A stretch of 64,000 bases of DNA from Streptomyces sp. NRRL F-6131 (GCA_000719695.1 JOHN01000038.1:58980-122979), one strand, 5' to 3'. Shown: positions 26,392 through 35,357, counted from the first letter of the stretch. Translations and numbers: made by a program. Notes: a model not told the origin generated them from the sequence alone.

Positions 26392-26648
26392 GCGGGCGCC
26401 TGGAGGACGGACGTGACTGGCGCGACCTTCGTGAGCGGCTGGACGACCTCGGGAGCCTGGCGGAGGAGATGACGCCGGACATGGGCTGGGGTCGGGCCCG
26501 GTTCCCGTACGCGATCGTCGCGCCGATGGCGGAAGACGCCGCCCTGCTCGCTCGAGACCTGGAGACCGAGCTGCGGAAGTTGGCGGTGCAGCACGGTGTC
26601 GCCCTGCCGCCGCTGGACGTGTCCGGGGGCGGTGGCGCTCGTGAGTGA
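26388..26648 (+). CDS. hypothetical protein in transfer operon
   Basis: 86 residues from GTG 26388, overlapping the previous stop by four bases (GTGA). Highly charged and helical: RLEDGRDWRDLRERLDDLGS, then LLARDLETELRKLAVQHGV. Coiled-coil formation is possible. No family recognised. Translational coupling on both sides argues it belongs to the transfer module. Confidence 0.7.
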   Translation: MSGRLEDGRDWRDLRERLDDLGSLAEEMTPDMGWGRARFPYAIVAPMAEDAALLARDLETELRKLAVQHGVALPPLDVSGGGGARE

Positions 26649-27186
26649 GGAGCGTTGGCGGGCCATCGTCGGACCGGGCCGGGCGAAGCGGGAGCCGCGT
26701 CCGGCGGTCCCGGGCACGGCGGACTGGAGCACGCGGGCGTGCGCGGCCCTCCTGGAGATCTCGATCGCCGGGGGGATCATGACGACCTACACGGCCGTCC
26801 TCTACTACGCGCGCCCGCCGCTGGCACTGCTGCAACTGGTCGCGATGCTGGTCAACTTCGACATGCAGTCGCTCTACAAGGTCTTGTACTGGGTGCTGCC
26901 GCTGGCGTTCCTGGTGTGGCAGTGGGCGCTTCGGGGCCGCACGGGTCAGTCCCTGGGTCAGCGCGTGATGCGCATCGTCACGGTGGATGAGGACACCGCC
27001 CGGCCGCTGGGTCCGGCCCGTTCGATCGTCCGCAGCCTGCTGCACGTGCTCGACATCGCCCCCGGCTTCTTCGGGTTCGTGCGACCGCTGGTGCACCCCC
27101 GCCGCCAGACCTGGGCCGATCAGATCAGCCGGTCCGTGGTCGTCGACCTCGACGTCATCAACGCCATTGCGGAGGTGCGCAAGTGA
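26641..27186 (+). CDS. RDD-family membrane protein
   Basis: 181 residues from GTG 26641 (GTG 26632 also possible), overlapping the previous gene by eight bases. Two or three membrane segments (LLEISIAGGIMTTYTAVLYY; VLYWVLPLAFLVWQWAL). The RDD-type signature RGRTGQSLGQRVMRIVTVDE is followed by PARSIVRSLLHVLDI. RDD proteins have ill-defined transport or ion-related roles. The next gene starts within its stop. Membrane proteins next to the translocase commonly assist mycelial spread. Confidence 0.85.
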   Translation: MSEERWRAIVGPGRAKREPRPAVPGTADWSTRACAALLEISIAGGIMTTYTAVLYYARPPLALLQLVAMLVNFDMQSLYKVLYWVLPLAFLVWQWALRGRTGQSLGQRVMRIVTVDEDTARPLGPARSIVRSLLHVLDIAPGFFGFVRPLVHPRRQTWADQISRSVVVDLDVINAIAEVRK

Positions 27187-28523
27187 GCAGGATCGAGAAC
27201 GCGGCCCGGGAGGCCGGAGGGTCGCTGCCGCCCATCGTGTGGCTGCTGGGTGCGCTGGTAGCGGTGGCGTTGGTGCTGGCGATGGCCTCGCCGTGGCTGC
27301 GGCGTCGCTCGCCGAACCTGTGGTGGCTGCTGTGGGGGTTCCCGGTGACGGTGGCCCGGTTCCGGTGGACGTGGCGCAGGCTGGCGGATGTGCAGGGGCT
27401 GTCGGTGCCTTCGCGGCCGCCGACCGCGCTGCTGGGCAACGTGGTCGTGCAGGGCCGGGCGCTGAAGCCGGTCAAGCCCCGGGCGGGGGTGCCGCGTTGG
27501 CGCCGGGGAGGGCTGTCGATCAAGGTCCGGCTGCACTCCGGGCAGACGCCGGAGATCTATGCGGTGGCCTGCGTGGCGATGGCGCACGCGTGGCGGGTGC
27601 ACTCGGTGCGGGCGGTCTCCGACACCCGGGGGACAGTGTGGTTGGTGGCGAGCGCCTGGGACCCGCTGAGCCTGCCGGCGGTGCCGTTCCGGGGCTCGCC
27701 GGGCCTGCTGGCGGCGGTGGTCGGGGTGTGGGAGGACGGCGGGCGCTGGCTGGTGAACCTGCGCCGGGTCCCCCACTGGCTGATCGTCGGCGCCACGCAG
27801 TCCGGCAAGTCCACACTGCTGGCTTCGCTGGTGGCTCAGTGGTCCCGCCAACAGGTCGCCCTGGTGGGCATCGACCTCAAGGGCGGCATGGAGCTGTCGC
27901 TGTTCGCCCGGCGGCTGACGGGGCTCGCGACCACGCGCACGGAGGCGGTGGACCTGCTCGACGTGCTGGTAGAGGTAACCATGGGCCGCATGGCGGTCTG
28001 CCGGTCGATGGGGGTTCGCTCGGTCTGGGAACTACCCGACAAGCAGCAGCCGGTTCCCGTGATCGTGCTGGTCGATGAGGTCGCCGAGCTGTACTTGGTG
28101 GCGACGTCGGCGGACAAGGCGGAGGTCGCGCGGGTGTCGACGGCGCTGCTGCGGCTGGGCCAGCTCGGGGCGGCGCTGGGTGTTCACCTGATCGTCGCCG
28201 GCCAGCGGTTCGGCTCGGATCTGGGGCCGGGTGCGACGTCGTTGCGGGCCCAGCTTGCGGGGCGGGTGTGCTTCCGGGTGGCGGACAAGGGCACGGCGGA
28301 GATGACCTTGGGCGACGTCGACCCGAGCGCGCTGGACGTGGTGCAGTCGATCCCCGTCACGATGCCGGGGGTGGCGGTGGCGCTCGGCGCCCCGGAGGGC
28401 GGGTGGATTCGGGCCCGCTCGTTCCCGGTCACCCCCGAGCAGGCGCGGGAGACGGCGGAACGCTTCGCCCACCTGCGTCCCACGGTCGGCCAGTTGTATG
28501 CCGGATCGGGGGGTCTGTCGTGA
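27183..28523 (+). CDS. FtsK/SpoIIIE-type DNA translocase (TraB/TraSA-like)
   Basis: 446 residues from GTG 27183 (GTGA overlap). One or two N-terminal membrane segments (IVWLLGALVAVALVLAMASP; LWWLLWGFPVTVARF), then the motor domain: Walker A GATQSGKST near residue 203, GIDLKGGMELSLFARRL, Walker B VIVLVDEVAEL, and HLIVAGQRFG. AICEs transfer double-stranded DNA between mycelia through a single hexameric FtsK-like protein; this is that protein. The usual C-terminal DNA-recognition winged helix is short or diverged here. Confidence 0.93.
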   Translation: MSRIENAAREAGGSLPPIVWLLGALVAVALVLAMASPWLRRRSPNLWWLLWGFPVTVARFRWTWRRLADVQGLSVPSRPPTALLGNVVVQGRALKPVKPRAGVPRWRRGGLSIKVRLHSGQTPEIYAVACVAMAHAWRVHSVRAVSDTRGTVWLVASAWDPLSLPAVPFRGSPGLLAAVVGVWEDGGRWLVNLRRVPHWLIVGATQSGKSTLLASLVAQWSRQQVALVGIDLKGGMELSLFARRLTGLATTRTEAVDLLDVLVEVTMGRMAVCRSMGVRSVWELPDKQQPVPVIVLVDEVAELYLVATSADKAEVARVSTALLRLGQLGAALGVHLIVAGQRFGSDLGPGATSLRAQLAGRVCFRVADKGTAEMTLGDVDPSALDVVQSIPVTMPGVAVALGAPEGGWIRARSFPVTPEQARETAERFAHLRPTVGQLYAGSGGLS

Positions 28524-28771
28524 ACCTCGCGCTGCCGCTGACGGCGTTCCTGTTTGTGATCGTCGTGCTGATGGTCCGCTCGCGTGAGCTGAAGATCTGG
28601 CAGGTGATCTTGGTCGCGGTATTCGGGTTCTTCCTGGCGCGCACGAACCTGGCCGATCCGATCGAGGCTGCGGTGCGCTGGTTCGTCACGGGTCTGACCC
28701 ACTCGGGGGACCCGTCGGCACCGACGACGCCCACCGGGCCGCCGACCACCTTGCCCCCGTGGCAGGCCTGA
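28520..28771 (+). CDS. small two-segment membrane protein (Spd-like)
   Basis: 83 residues from GTG 28520 (GTGA overlap with the translocase stop). Hydrophobic segments LPLTAFLFVIVVLMV and WQVILVAVFGFFLA are followed by a Pro/Thr-rich tail (PTTPTGPPTTLPPWQA). Position right after the translocase and the size fit the small spread proteins of Streptomyces elements, though sequence alone does not assign it. Confidence 0.75.
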   Translation: MNLALPLTAFLFVIVVLMVRSRELKIWQVILVAVFGFFLARTNLADPIEAAVRWFVTGLTHSGDPSAPTTPTGPPTTLPPWQA

Positions 28772-28859
28772 CCTGTCCGATCGCGCTCGTCCTGCCGTCC
28801 TCGGTCCTGCCGGTTGTCCGGTGCGGCCGGGGACGGCCCGTTCTGCCAGGGGGGTGTCC

Positions 28860-30758
28860 GTGTTGAGTGATCCTTTCGACGATTCTTCGGCCCGTCGGGC
28901 GTATCTCGGGCTCGAGGAGAGGTTGCGCGCCCTCAGTGAGGAAGACCGGGACTTGGTCCGTCTTGGGCAGATGCCGGATCTGTCGCGGTGGTTGGAGCAG
29001 GTTGCGGCGACCGGTGGGTGTGCGCGGCCGGTGTATCTGCGGGGGGTGTCGGCGACGTTCGACGCCGTGTCGGGTGAGCTGGTGCGCCGGTACAGCACAG
29101 ACGGCGAGCCCGGAGAGCGGTTGGCGCTGCGGTGCCGCAACCGGCGGGCTTCGCGCTGTGGGCCGTGCTCGTGGCTGCATCAGGGCGACAGTTGGCACCT
29201 GGTGCACGCCGGGCTCGCCGGCGGCAAGGGTGTGCCGGAGGACGTGCAGCTGCATCCGAGCGTGTTCGTCACGCTGACGGCGCCCTCGTTCGGCCGGGTG
29301 CACCGGGCCGGGTCCTGCCACCGGGAGCGGCCCGGGGTCTGCGCGCACGGGCGGGCTCTGGGATGCGGTCGGGTCCACCCGGAGAACGGTGGTCTCGTCG
29401 GGGCTCCGGTGTGTGTGGAGTGCTACGACTACCCGGGGCATGTGCTGTGGAACGCTCACGCCGGGGCGCTGTGGAAGGCGTTCGGTGACAACGTCTATCA
29501 CCACCTGGCGGCTCTGGCCGGGGTGGGCCGGTCGGCTGTGCGGCGGGTTCTGCGGGTGTCGGCGGTCAAGGTGGCGGAGTACCAGCGGCGTGGCGTCGTG
29601 CACTTCCATGCGGTCGTGCGGCTCGACGGCCCGGCTGGCGCGGTGGACCCTCCGCCTTCGTGGGTGACGGCTGATGTCCTGGTGAACGCGGTCCGGACGG
29701 CGGCTGGTGCGGTGGCTCTGGTGGCTCCGGCCTCGGCGGCCTACGGGGAACGGCGGCTGCGCTTCGGCGTGCAGGTGGACGTTCACGAGCTGCGCGGCGG
29801 TCTCGACGACGCGGGGACCGGTGAGCGTGTGGCGGCGTACGTGGCGAAGTACACGACGAAGGGTGCGGAGGCTGCGGGGGCGGTCGACCGGCGGGTGACC
29901 AGTGTGGCGGAGATACGGCTGCTGCGGGTGTCGGCGCACCTGCGGGCGCTGGTGGGTACGTGCTGGCGGTTGGGTGGTCTGCCGGAGTTGGCGCATCTGC
30001 GGCTTCGGGCGTGGGCGCACATGCTCGGTTTCCGGGGGCACTGTCTGACCAAGACGCGGGCGTACTCGACGACGTACCGCAGCCTGCGGGCCGAACGGGA
30101 GGACTGGGTCCGGGGCGTCCCTTCCGGGGATGAGGTCACGGTGGGCGACTGGCGGTATGCCGGGGTCGGATACCGGCCGGGTGAGGCACTGGTCGCAGAG
30201 CAAGTTGCCGCCGACCGTGAGCGGACCCGGGAGATCGCCCGGGACTACGCGCCCCCGGGTGGGTGGGTGGGGCGCGGTGGCGCGGTGGCGGGGCTGAGGG
30301 TGGGCGGTCGCCGGCTGAGGGGGGCTGTGATGAGTGATCCTTCCGGGTGGGCGTTCCCCCATGGTCCTGACGTGGGTCCGGCCGTGTGGGGGTTCACGAC
30401 AGCGGATGCCGACACCGCCCGGGACCTGTCGGCAGCGGTCGGCGGCGTGCCCGAACGCGACGCCAACGGGGTCTGGAGTCTGATCACTTACACGTCGGTA
30501 CTTCGGGTTGAGATCGTCACCGGCTGTACGGTCGACACCATGCCGTTCCGGCTGGCCTGCGCGCCGGGCCTGGGGGCGTTCGTGCTGCGGTTCGGCGCCT
30601 GGAGCCTGGCGGAGGTACTGGGGGCGTCGGTGGTGGATGCGGTCATGGCACTTCGTTGCGCCGTGGTGGGCGAGTTGGCGGTGACCTCCCAGGACGTCAG
30701 CACGTTGGGCGGACGGATCATCCGCTACCCCGTTCCCTGCCTGACCTTGCGCACGTGA
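28860..30758 (+). CDS. RepSA-type rolling-circle replication initiator with C-terminal extension
   Basis: 632 residues from GTG 28860 (TTG 28863 is an alternative). The N-terminal half carries Cys-rich segments (RCGPCSWLHQG; CHRERPGVCAHGRALGCG). The rolling-circle motifs follow: GVVHFHAVVRLDG (HxH metal site) and ERVAAYVAKYTTKG (nicking Tyr). These match pSAM2 RepSA-like initiators, which are usually about 450-500 residues. After residue ~490 an extra ~140-residue module begins, MSDPSGWAFPHG to the end. It has its own ATG (30330) and a GAGGGGG sequence ahead of it, so it may also be made separately. Confidence 0.9.
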   Translation: MLSDPFDDSSARRAYLGLEERLRALSEEDRDLVRLGQMPDLSRWLEQVAATGGCARPVYLRGVSATFDAVSGELVRRYSTDGEPGERLALRCRNRRASRCGPCSWLHQGDSWHLVHAGLAGGKGVPEDVQLHPSVFVTLTAPSFGRVHRAGSCHRERPGVCAHGRALGCGRVHPENGGLVGAPVCVECYDYPGHVLWNAHAGALWKAFGDNVYHHLAALAGVGRSAVRRVLRVSAVKVAEYQRRGVVHFHAVVRLDGPAGAVDPPPSWVTADVLVNAVRTAAGAVALVAPASAAYGERRLRFGVQVDVHELRGGLDDAGTGERVAAYVAKYTTKGAEAAGAVDRRVTSVAEIRLLRVSAHLRALVGTCWRLGGLPELAHLRLRAWAHMLGFRGHCLTKTRAYSTTYRSLRAEREDWVRGVPSGDEVTVGDWRYAGVGYRPGEALVAEQVAADRERTREIARDYAPPGGWVGRGGAVAGLRVGGRRLRGAVMSDPSGWAFPHGPDVGPAVWGFTTADADTARDLSAAVGGVPERDANGVWSLITYTSVLRVEIVTGCTVDTMPFRLACAPGLGAFVLRFGAWSLAEVLGASVVDAVMALRCAVVGELAVTSQDVSTLGGRIIRYPVPCLTLRT

Positions 30759-30759
30759 C

Positions 30760-30799
30760 CGGTGCCCCGGACGGCTGAGTGACGCTGTCCGGGGCACCG
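30760..30799. terminator. 13-bp stem terminator between rep and int
   Basis: CGGTGCCCCGGAC (30760-30772) pairs perfectly with GTCCGGGGCACCG (30787-30799) across a 14-base loop, between the convergent rep and integrase genes. Confidence 0.8.
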
Positions 30800-30813
30800 T
30801 GCTGGTACGGCGC

Positions 30814-32337
30814 CTAGGCGGCTTGTGCGTAGGGGTTGAGACCGGCGCTGATCGCGTAGCGCCGGGGAGCGTCCTCGGGGAAGAGCACGACCCTGACACC
30901 GAACTCGTTCAGCATTTCGCGCCGTGCCGCGTCGTCGGGGGCCGCGTGCCACTCCTGCGAGACCGTGCGGCCCGTCGGCATCATCCGCATGCCCGCCGGG
31001 CGCTCGGGACGCTCCTTGAGCTCCTTGATCTCCAGACCGAGCGCCGCGTAGGTCTCGGTGTACCACTGCGAATCATCGTCGTCGGTGTACATGCCCTGTT
31101 TGCGGTCGTCGCGCAGCCGCTTCCGTTGCGCCTGAAGCTCCTTGATCCGGGCCGCGTACCCGGTGCCCGGGTCGTACATCTTCCGCATGACCTGGCCACT
31201 TCCGTAGCGGCCGAGGAACCACTCTTCGGCAGCCTGGTCCAGGAGGCTGATCTGTATCGACGGCGCCGGCTGGCAGTTCGCCGACGCCGGGACTCCTCGG
31301 ACACGGCCTGTGCAGCCGTAGGCCAACTCACGCGACCGGCCAGCCACGTACAGGCGGATCCCGCAGTTCCCGCACCAACCGATCCCAGCGAGCCGACGGA
31401 CCCCCATCGGGGCCCGGTCACCGCCGGTCCTCTTCGGGTTCGTCTTCTCGATCAACGCGTCACGGGTGGGCCGGTCCCACAGCGGGTCCGCCAACCTGAC
31501 CGGCTTGCCGTCCTGGCCCAGGACCGGCTTGCCCTGGTGCATCAGCAACCCGAGGGCGGTCTCACTGGTGAGGATCACGCGCAGGGTCTTGGGGGTCCAC
31601 AGGTGTCCCTTCAAGGGACGGCCGTAGATCTGGGCACGCCGGTCGGAGGGTGAGGGTACGCCTGCCCGGTTGAGTCGCGCGGCCTCGGTCGAGCATGTGA
31701 TCTTCCCGGTCTCGTCGGCCAGGATCCGTTCCGCGACGTTTTGGATCACGTCGGCTGCCACTCGGTCGATCTCGACGTGATCGACGGCGCTCGTGGGGAA
31801 CAGCCGGATGAAGTGGTAGCCGTACGAGGGCTTTTGCTTCGGGCGCCCGGTGGCGCGCGCTGTTGCTGTGTCGTCGACGTTCCGCTTTTGGATGGCGCGG
31901 AGTTCCATCTGCGACGCCCACGCCTTGATCATCCACTCGTTCTCGTCGGCGGGGTCGGAGAAGTCCCATACGCCTCGGTGATCGGCGGTGACGATGATCC
32001 GTCCGGCCTTGGTGAGCATGTCCTGGGTGTTGAGCGTGTCACGGACGTTGCGACCCACCCGGTCCACGGCGGCGGCGGCGATCCCGTCATAGGGACCCAT
32101 CTCCCCCCTCAGCCACGGGCCCAGCTTGGGACGGGTCATGGGGTCGGTCGCACCCGAGACTTCAAGATCCTCGGCCCATGCGATGATGTGGCCGCCGATG
32201 TCCGACGCGGAGGAGAGGATCTGCCCCCGCTGCTTACCCGGGCTGAAAGTCGAATCGGTCTTGCGGCTGAGACGTACCACTCCGATCAAGCAGAGACCGC
32301 ATCCGTCGTACTCGCTGGTCAGCATGTGATTCATCAT
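30814..32337 (-). CDS. int: large serine recombinase (integrase)
   Basis: 507 residues. Catalytic domain: GVVRLSRKTDSTFSPGKQ, with the Ser in RLS as nucleophile, and DRVGRNVRD. A recombinase domain (RPKQKPSYGYHF; LNRAGVPSPSDRRAQIYGRP) and a zinc ribbon (CGNCGIRLYVAGR with a later CTGRVRG and ANCQ) follow, then a coiled-coil (IKELQAQRKRLRDDRKQGM). ATG 32337 has GGGAG five bases upstream. Its start is only 25 bases from the attR core, so its native promoter must lie across attP in the left end of the element. Integration cuts that promoter away, a simple switch that limits int expression to the circular form (inference). Confidence 0.95.
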   Translation of the reverse strand: MMNHMLTSEYDGCGLCLIGVVRLSRKTDSTFSPGKQRGQILSSASDIGGHIIAWAEDLEVSGATDPMTRPKLGPWLRGEMGPYDGIAAAAVDRVGRNVRDTLNTQDMLTKAGRIIVTADHRGVWDFSDPADENEWMIKAWASQMELRAIQKRNVDDTATARATGRPKQKPSYGYHFIRLFPTSAVDHVEIDRVAADVIQNVAERILADETGKITCSTEAARLNRAGVPSPSDRRAQIYGRPLKGHLWTPKTLRVILTSETALGLLMHQGKPVLGQDGKPVRLADPLWDRPTRDALIEKTNPKRTGGDRAPMGVRRLAGIGWCGNCGIRLYVAGRSRELAYGCTGRVRGVPASANCQPAPSIQISLLDQAAEEWFLGRYGSGQVMRKMYDPGTGYAARIKELQAQRKRLRDDRKQGMYTDDDDSQWYTETYAALGLEIKELKERPERPAGMRMMPTGRTVSQEWHAAPDDAARREMLNEFGVRVVLFPEDAPRRYAISAGLNPYAQAA

Positions 32338-32359
32338 CAGGACTCCCTATGTTCTAGGG

Positions 32360-32377
32360 AAGTACCTGGGTGGAAAG
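32360..32377. other. attR of the integrated element
   Basis: Element arm ctagggaagtacctg joins chromosomal arm tggaaaggac at GG 32369-32370; the TACCTGGG core is at 32363-32370. The chromosomal arm continues the methyltransferase frame exactly (YLG then GKDNF). Confidence 0.9.
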
Positions 32378-33100
32378 GACAATTTCCCCGCCGACCGCGA
32401 GGCCGCGGAGCGGGCGCTGGCGGCCAACCCGGAGTTCAGGTCCACCGCGCGGGCCAACCGGGGCTTCCTCACCCGGGCGGTGCGCTGCGTGGCGGACCTC
32501 GGCATCGACCAGTTCCTCGACATCGGCACCGGCATCCCGACGGCCGGCAACACCCACGAGATCGCCCAGGCCGTCGACCCGGGCGCCCGGATCGTCTACG
32601 TGGACAACGACCCGATCGTGCTCTCCCACGCCCGGGCCCTGATGGGCGGCACCGCGGTCGGCCGGACCACCGTCATCCAGGCCGATCTGCGCGACCCCGT
32701 CCGGCTGCTGGCCGACGCCGAGTCCGAGAAGCTGCTCGACTTCGACCGGCCGATGGGCCTCGTCCTGGCCGCCGTCCTGCACTTCGTGTCCGACGAGAAC
32801 GGGCCGCACGCGATCGTCCGCACGCTGCTGGACGCCCTCGCCCCCGGCAGCCATCTGATCCTGTCGCACGGCACCGCGGACTTCATCCCCGCCGAGGTCC
32901 GCGACCGGGTGACCGGCGTCTACAGCAAGGCCACCGCCCCGCTGGTCGGCCGGACCAGGGAGCAGGTGCGGAGCTTCCTCGACGGCCTGGAGGTCCTCGA
33001 CCCCGGGGTGGTCACCGTGCCGCTGTGGCGCCCCGGGTCGGCCCCGGCCGCGGGGGCGGACCGCGTCAGCATGTACGGCGCGGTGGCCCGCAAGCCGTGA
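32369..33100 (+). pseudogene. C-terminal part of the interrupted Methyltransf_19 gene
   Basis: 244 codons continuing GGKDNFPADREAAERALAAN after the core, with the SAM-binding region FLDIGTGIPTAGNTHE, VYVDNDPIVLSHARAL and GLVLAAVLHFV. The upstream frame reaches a stop at 32327 with no start codon in element sequence, so the full part is probably not translated; internal GTG codons near 32477 could give a truncated product lacking the SAM-site beginning. Apart from the insertion the sequence looks intact, so precise excision should restore the gene. Confidence 0.93.
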
Positions 33101-33152
33101 CCGGCCGGGGCCTCCGCCCGGCGGGGTGGGGGCCGTCACGGGGAGCTACGGC

Positions 33153-33968
33153 TCAGGCGGGGCGGCTCGCGCGGATCGAGTACATCAGCGGGACGCGGGC
33201 CTGGCCGGCCGGGAAGCGGTAGCCCCGGTTGCGCTCCAGGACCGGGAAGCGCGGGAACAGCGTGAAGTCGTGCTCGTGCAGGAACTCGACCCGCAGGCCC
33301 TCGGTCACCAGGGCGCTGAGCACCTCCCCGATCCCGTGCTGCCACTCGACGGTCTTGGTGGCCGCGGTGTCGATCTCGCCGTCGGTGTACGTGCTGGCGT
33401 CGTCCCAGACCGTCGCGCCGCGGTGGAAGTAGTCGTACTCCACCGTCCGGCCGTCGTCGCCCAGGGTGTCGCCGAAGGGGTGGAACTCCGCGAGGTAGAG
33501 GAAGCCTCCGGGGGCGACGAGGGCCGCGGCCGTCCGCGCCCAGGCGTCGATGTCCGGGAGCCAGCAGAGCGCGCCCAGACCGGTGTAGACGATGTCGAAG
33601 GTCTGCCCGTCGAGCGTCTCCCCGGCCTCGTACACGTCGGAGACGAGGAAGCGGGCGGTGTCCGCGCCGATCCGCGCGGCCAGGTCGGTGGCGACCTCCA
33701 CCGCGGGCGCGGAGAAGTCCAGCCCGGTGACGGTGGCGCCGTGGCGGGACCAGGACAGGGTGTCCAGCCCGATGTGGCACTGGAGGTGGAGCAGGGACTT
33801 CCCGGTCACGTCGCCGACCTCGGCGAGCTCGAAACCGCGCAGCGCCTCGTCACCGGCGACGAAGCCGGGGATGTCGTAGAAGTCGCTCGCCGTGTGCACC
33901 GGGACGCGGCTGTCCCAGTTGGCGCGGTTGATGTCGAGCCAGTCGTCGGGGGCAGAGGTCTTCTCCAT
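33153..33968 (-). CDS. class I SAM-dependent methyltransferase
   Basis: 271 residues. SAM motif LLHLQCHIGLDTLSWSRHGA then VTGLDFSAPAVEVA, a later motif DIVYTGLGALCWLPDI, and LVAPGGFLYLAEFHPF. It resembles small-molecule methyltransferases of the UbiE/Methyltransf_25 type. ATG 33968 was chosen: the long open frame upstream is a high-GC artefact crossing the kinase gene. Convergent with the split methyltransferase; no operon partner. Confidence 0.87.
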   Translation of the reverse strand: MEKTSAPDDWLDINRANWDSRVPVHTASDFYDIPGFVAGDEALRGFELAEVGDVTGKSLLHLQCHIGLDTLSWSRHGATVTGLDFSAPAVEVATDLAARIGADTARFLVSDVYEAGETLDGQTFDIVYTGLGALCWLPDIDAWARTAAALVAPGGFLYLAEFHPFGDTLGDDGRTVEYDYFHRGATVWDDASTYTDGEIDTAATKTVEWQHGIGEVLSALVTEGLRVEFLHEHDFTLFPRFPVLERNRGYRFPAGQARVPLMYSIRASRPA

Positions 33969-34021
33969 GGCGACCACGCTTCCAGACCCCCCGGCATCGC
34001 TCAAACGCTTTTCCGGCACCG

Positions 34022-35053
34022 CTACGGGCGGTCGGCGGCGGGGAGTTCGCGGAGGTCGAGCAGCGGGGGGTCCAGTGGCCAGGGGAATGCCGACTCGGCC
34101 GGAACCGCCGCGGCGGCGAGCCGGAGCGCACCGAGCAGCGGTGGCCCGTCCGGGGTACGGAGGCGGGCGGCGGGCAGCCGGACGGCCAGCGCCCGCAGGG
34201 CCGCCCGCCGCACCGGGTCCAGCCGGAAGAGGCCCCCGGTCAGGGCGAGCCGGGGCCCGCCGGGACCGGCCCCGGTGGCGGCGGCGGTAGCGGTGTCGGC
34301 GATCTCCTCGCCCGCGCGCCGGACCAGACCGGCGGCGACCGGACAGCCCGCCTCGGCCGCCGCGGCGACGTCCGGGGCGAACGCGGCGAGCAGTGCGGCC
34401 CGCTCCGGGCGCGGCTGGAGGGCCGCCGGCAGGCCGGTGACCGGGCCGTAGCGCCGCTCGGCCGCGGCCAGCAGGACGGGCGAACCCCCGTTGCGCCCGT
34501 CCTGCTCCCGCAGCGCCGCCTCCAGCCCGGCCCGGCCCAGCCAGCCGCCGCTGCCGCAGTCGCCCAGCAGCTGGCCCCAGCCGTCCGCCCGGTGCCAGCC
34601 GCCGCCCGGGCGGTGGCCGATCGCGACCAGCCCCGTCCCCCCGGCCACGACCACCCCGGCGGCGGCGCCGAGCGCTCCCGCGTAGGCCGTGACCGCGTCC
34701 CCCGCGAGCACCAGCCGCCGGGCCCCGGTGGCCCGGGCGAGCGGGCCCGGCAGGCGGGCGGTGAGGTCCCGGCCGAGCAGGGCCATCCCGGTGGCGCCGA
34801 CGGCGACCGCCCCGATCCGGGCCCCGTCCGGCAGCCCGGCGGCCAGTCCGTCGAGCGCGGGCAGCAGCCGGTCGAGCAGCGCCCCCGCCGCCAACCCGCC
34901 CGCCTCCGCCGACACCCGGGCGGCCGAGGCCAGCTCGACCGTCCGCACCCCCGCCGGCCCGCCCGGCCACCCGGCGGGCGCCGCCCCGACCCGGATCCCC
35001 GACCCGCCGACGTCCACCCCGAGGACCCAGCACTCCCCCGCCGACCGCTCCAC
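34022..35053 (-). CDS. BadF/BadG/BcrA-type ATPase, GlcNAc-kinase-like
   Basis: 343 residues of the ASKHA fold. Phosphate-1 loop LGVDVGGSGIRVGAA near the N-terminus, AVGATGMALLG, LAGDAVTAYAGAL, and GVVVAGGTGLVAIGH (phosphate-2/adenosine region), with GWGQLLGDCGSGGWLG. This is the pattern of N-acetylglucosamine kinases and BadF-family proteins. Start GTG 35053 with GGAGGAGG upstream. Substrate not proven; an amino sugar is the likeliest. Confidence 0.85.
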   Translation of the reverse strand: MERSAGECWVLGVDVGGSGIRVGAAPAGWPGGPAGVRTVELASAARVSAEAGGLAAGALLDRLLPALDGLAAGLPDGARIGAVAVGATGMALLGRDLTARLPGPLARATGARRLVLAGDAVTAYAGALGAAAGVVVAGGTGLVAIGHRPGGGWHRADGWGQLLGDCGSGGWLGRAGLEAALREQDGRNGGSPVLLAAAERRYGPVTGLPAALQPRPERAALLAAFAPDVAAAAEAGCPVAAGLVRRAGEEIADTATAAATGAGPGGPRLALTGGLFRLDPVRRAALRALAVRLPAARLRTPDGPPLLGALRLAAAAVPAESAFPWPLDPPLLDLRELPAADRP

Positions 35054-35357
35054 GCCGCCTCCTCCGCCGTACCGGGACCGCCACCCCCATGGTGCGCCGG
35101 AGGGCGGGCGGCGGGGGCTACGGAGGGCGGCGCCCGCCCGGCGGCCGGGGTCTTCGGGCCGGACGCACCGGCGGGGCGGCGGTCGTCCACCTCCTGATCA
35201 CGGCGATCCCCCTCGCTCTCACGGCCGTTCCGCTCCGGCCCGCTCCGGCCCGCTCCGGCCGGTGGTTCGTCCACCGGCCCGGATCCATGGAATCGCCCGC
35301 CGGAGGGCCCGGTCGAGTGATTCGATGAGGGTCGAATGCGCGCATGGAGGGGACGCG

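Larger units (their letters stand above)
17747..32368. mobile_element. actinomycete integrative and conjugative element (AICE), about 14.6 kb
   Basis: Bounded by attL and attR that share the TACCTGGG core and split a methyltransferase gene in frame. Inside, from left: XRE/DUF397 pair, accessory genes, small GntR protein, orphan low-GC gene, GntR/UTRA repressor, SCO3933-like gene, RDD protein, FtsK-type DNA translocase, small membrane protein, RepSA-like initiator, and large serine integrase. Translocase plus rolling-circle initiator plus integrase is the defining AICE set: single FtsK-like protein, double-stranded DNA transfer, excision to a replicating circle. No recognisable excisionase or Prim-Pol gene was found. 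Whether it still excises is unknown. Confidence 0.93.

Noticed and set aside
33153..35090. One 645-codon minus-strand frame joining kinase region and methyltransferase
   Set aside because: The frame upstream of 33968 translates to Arg/Gly-rich noise across the kinase gene, which is itself well supported in another frame.
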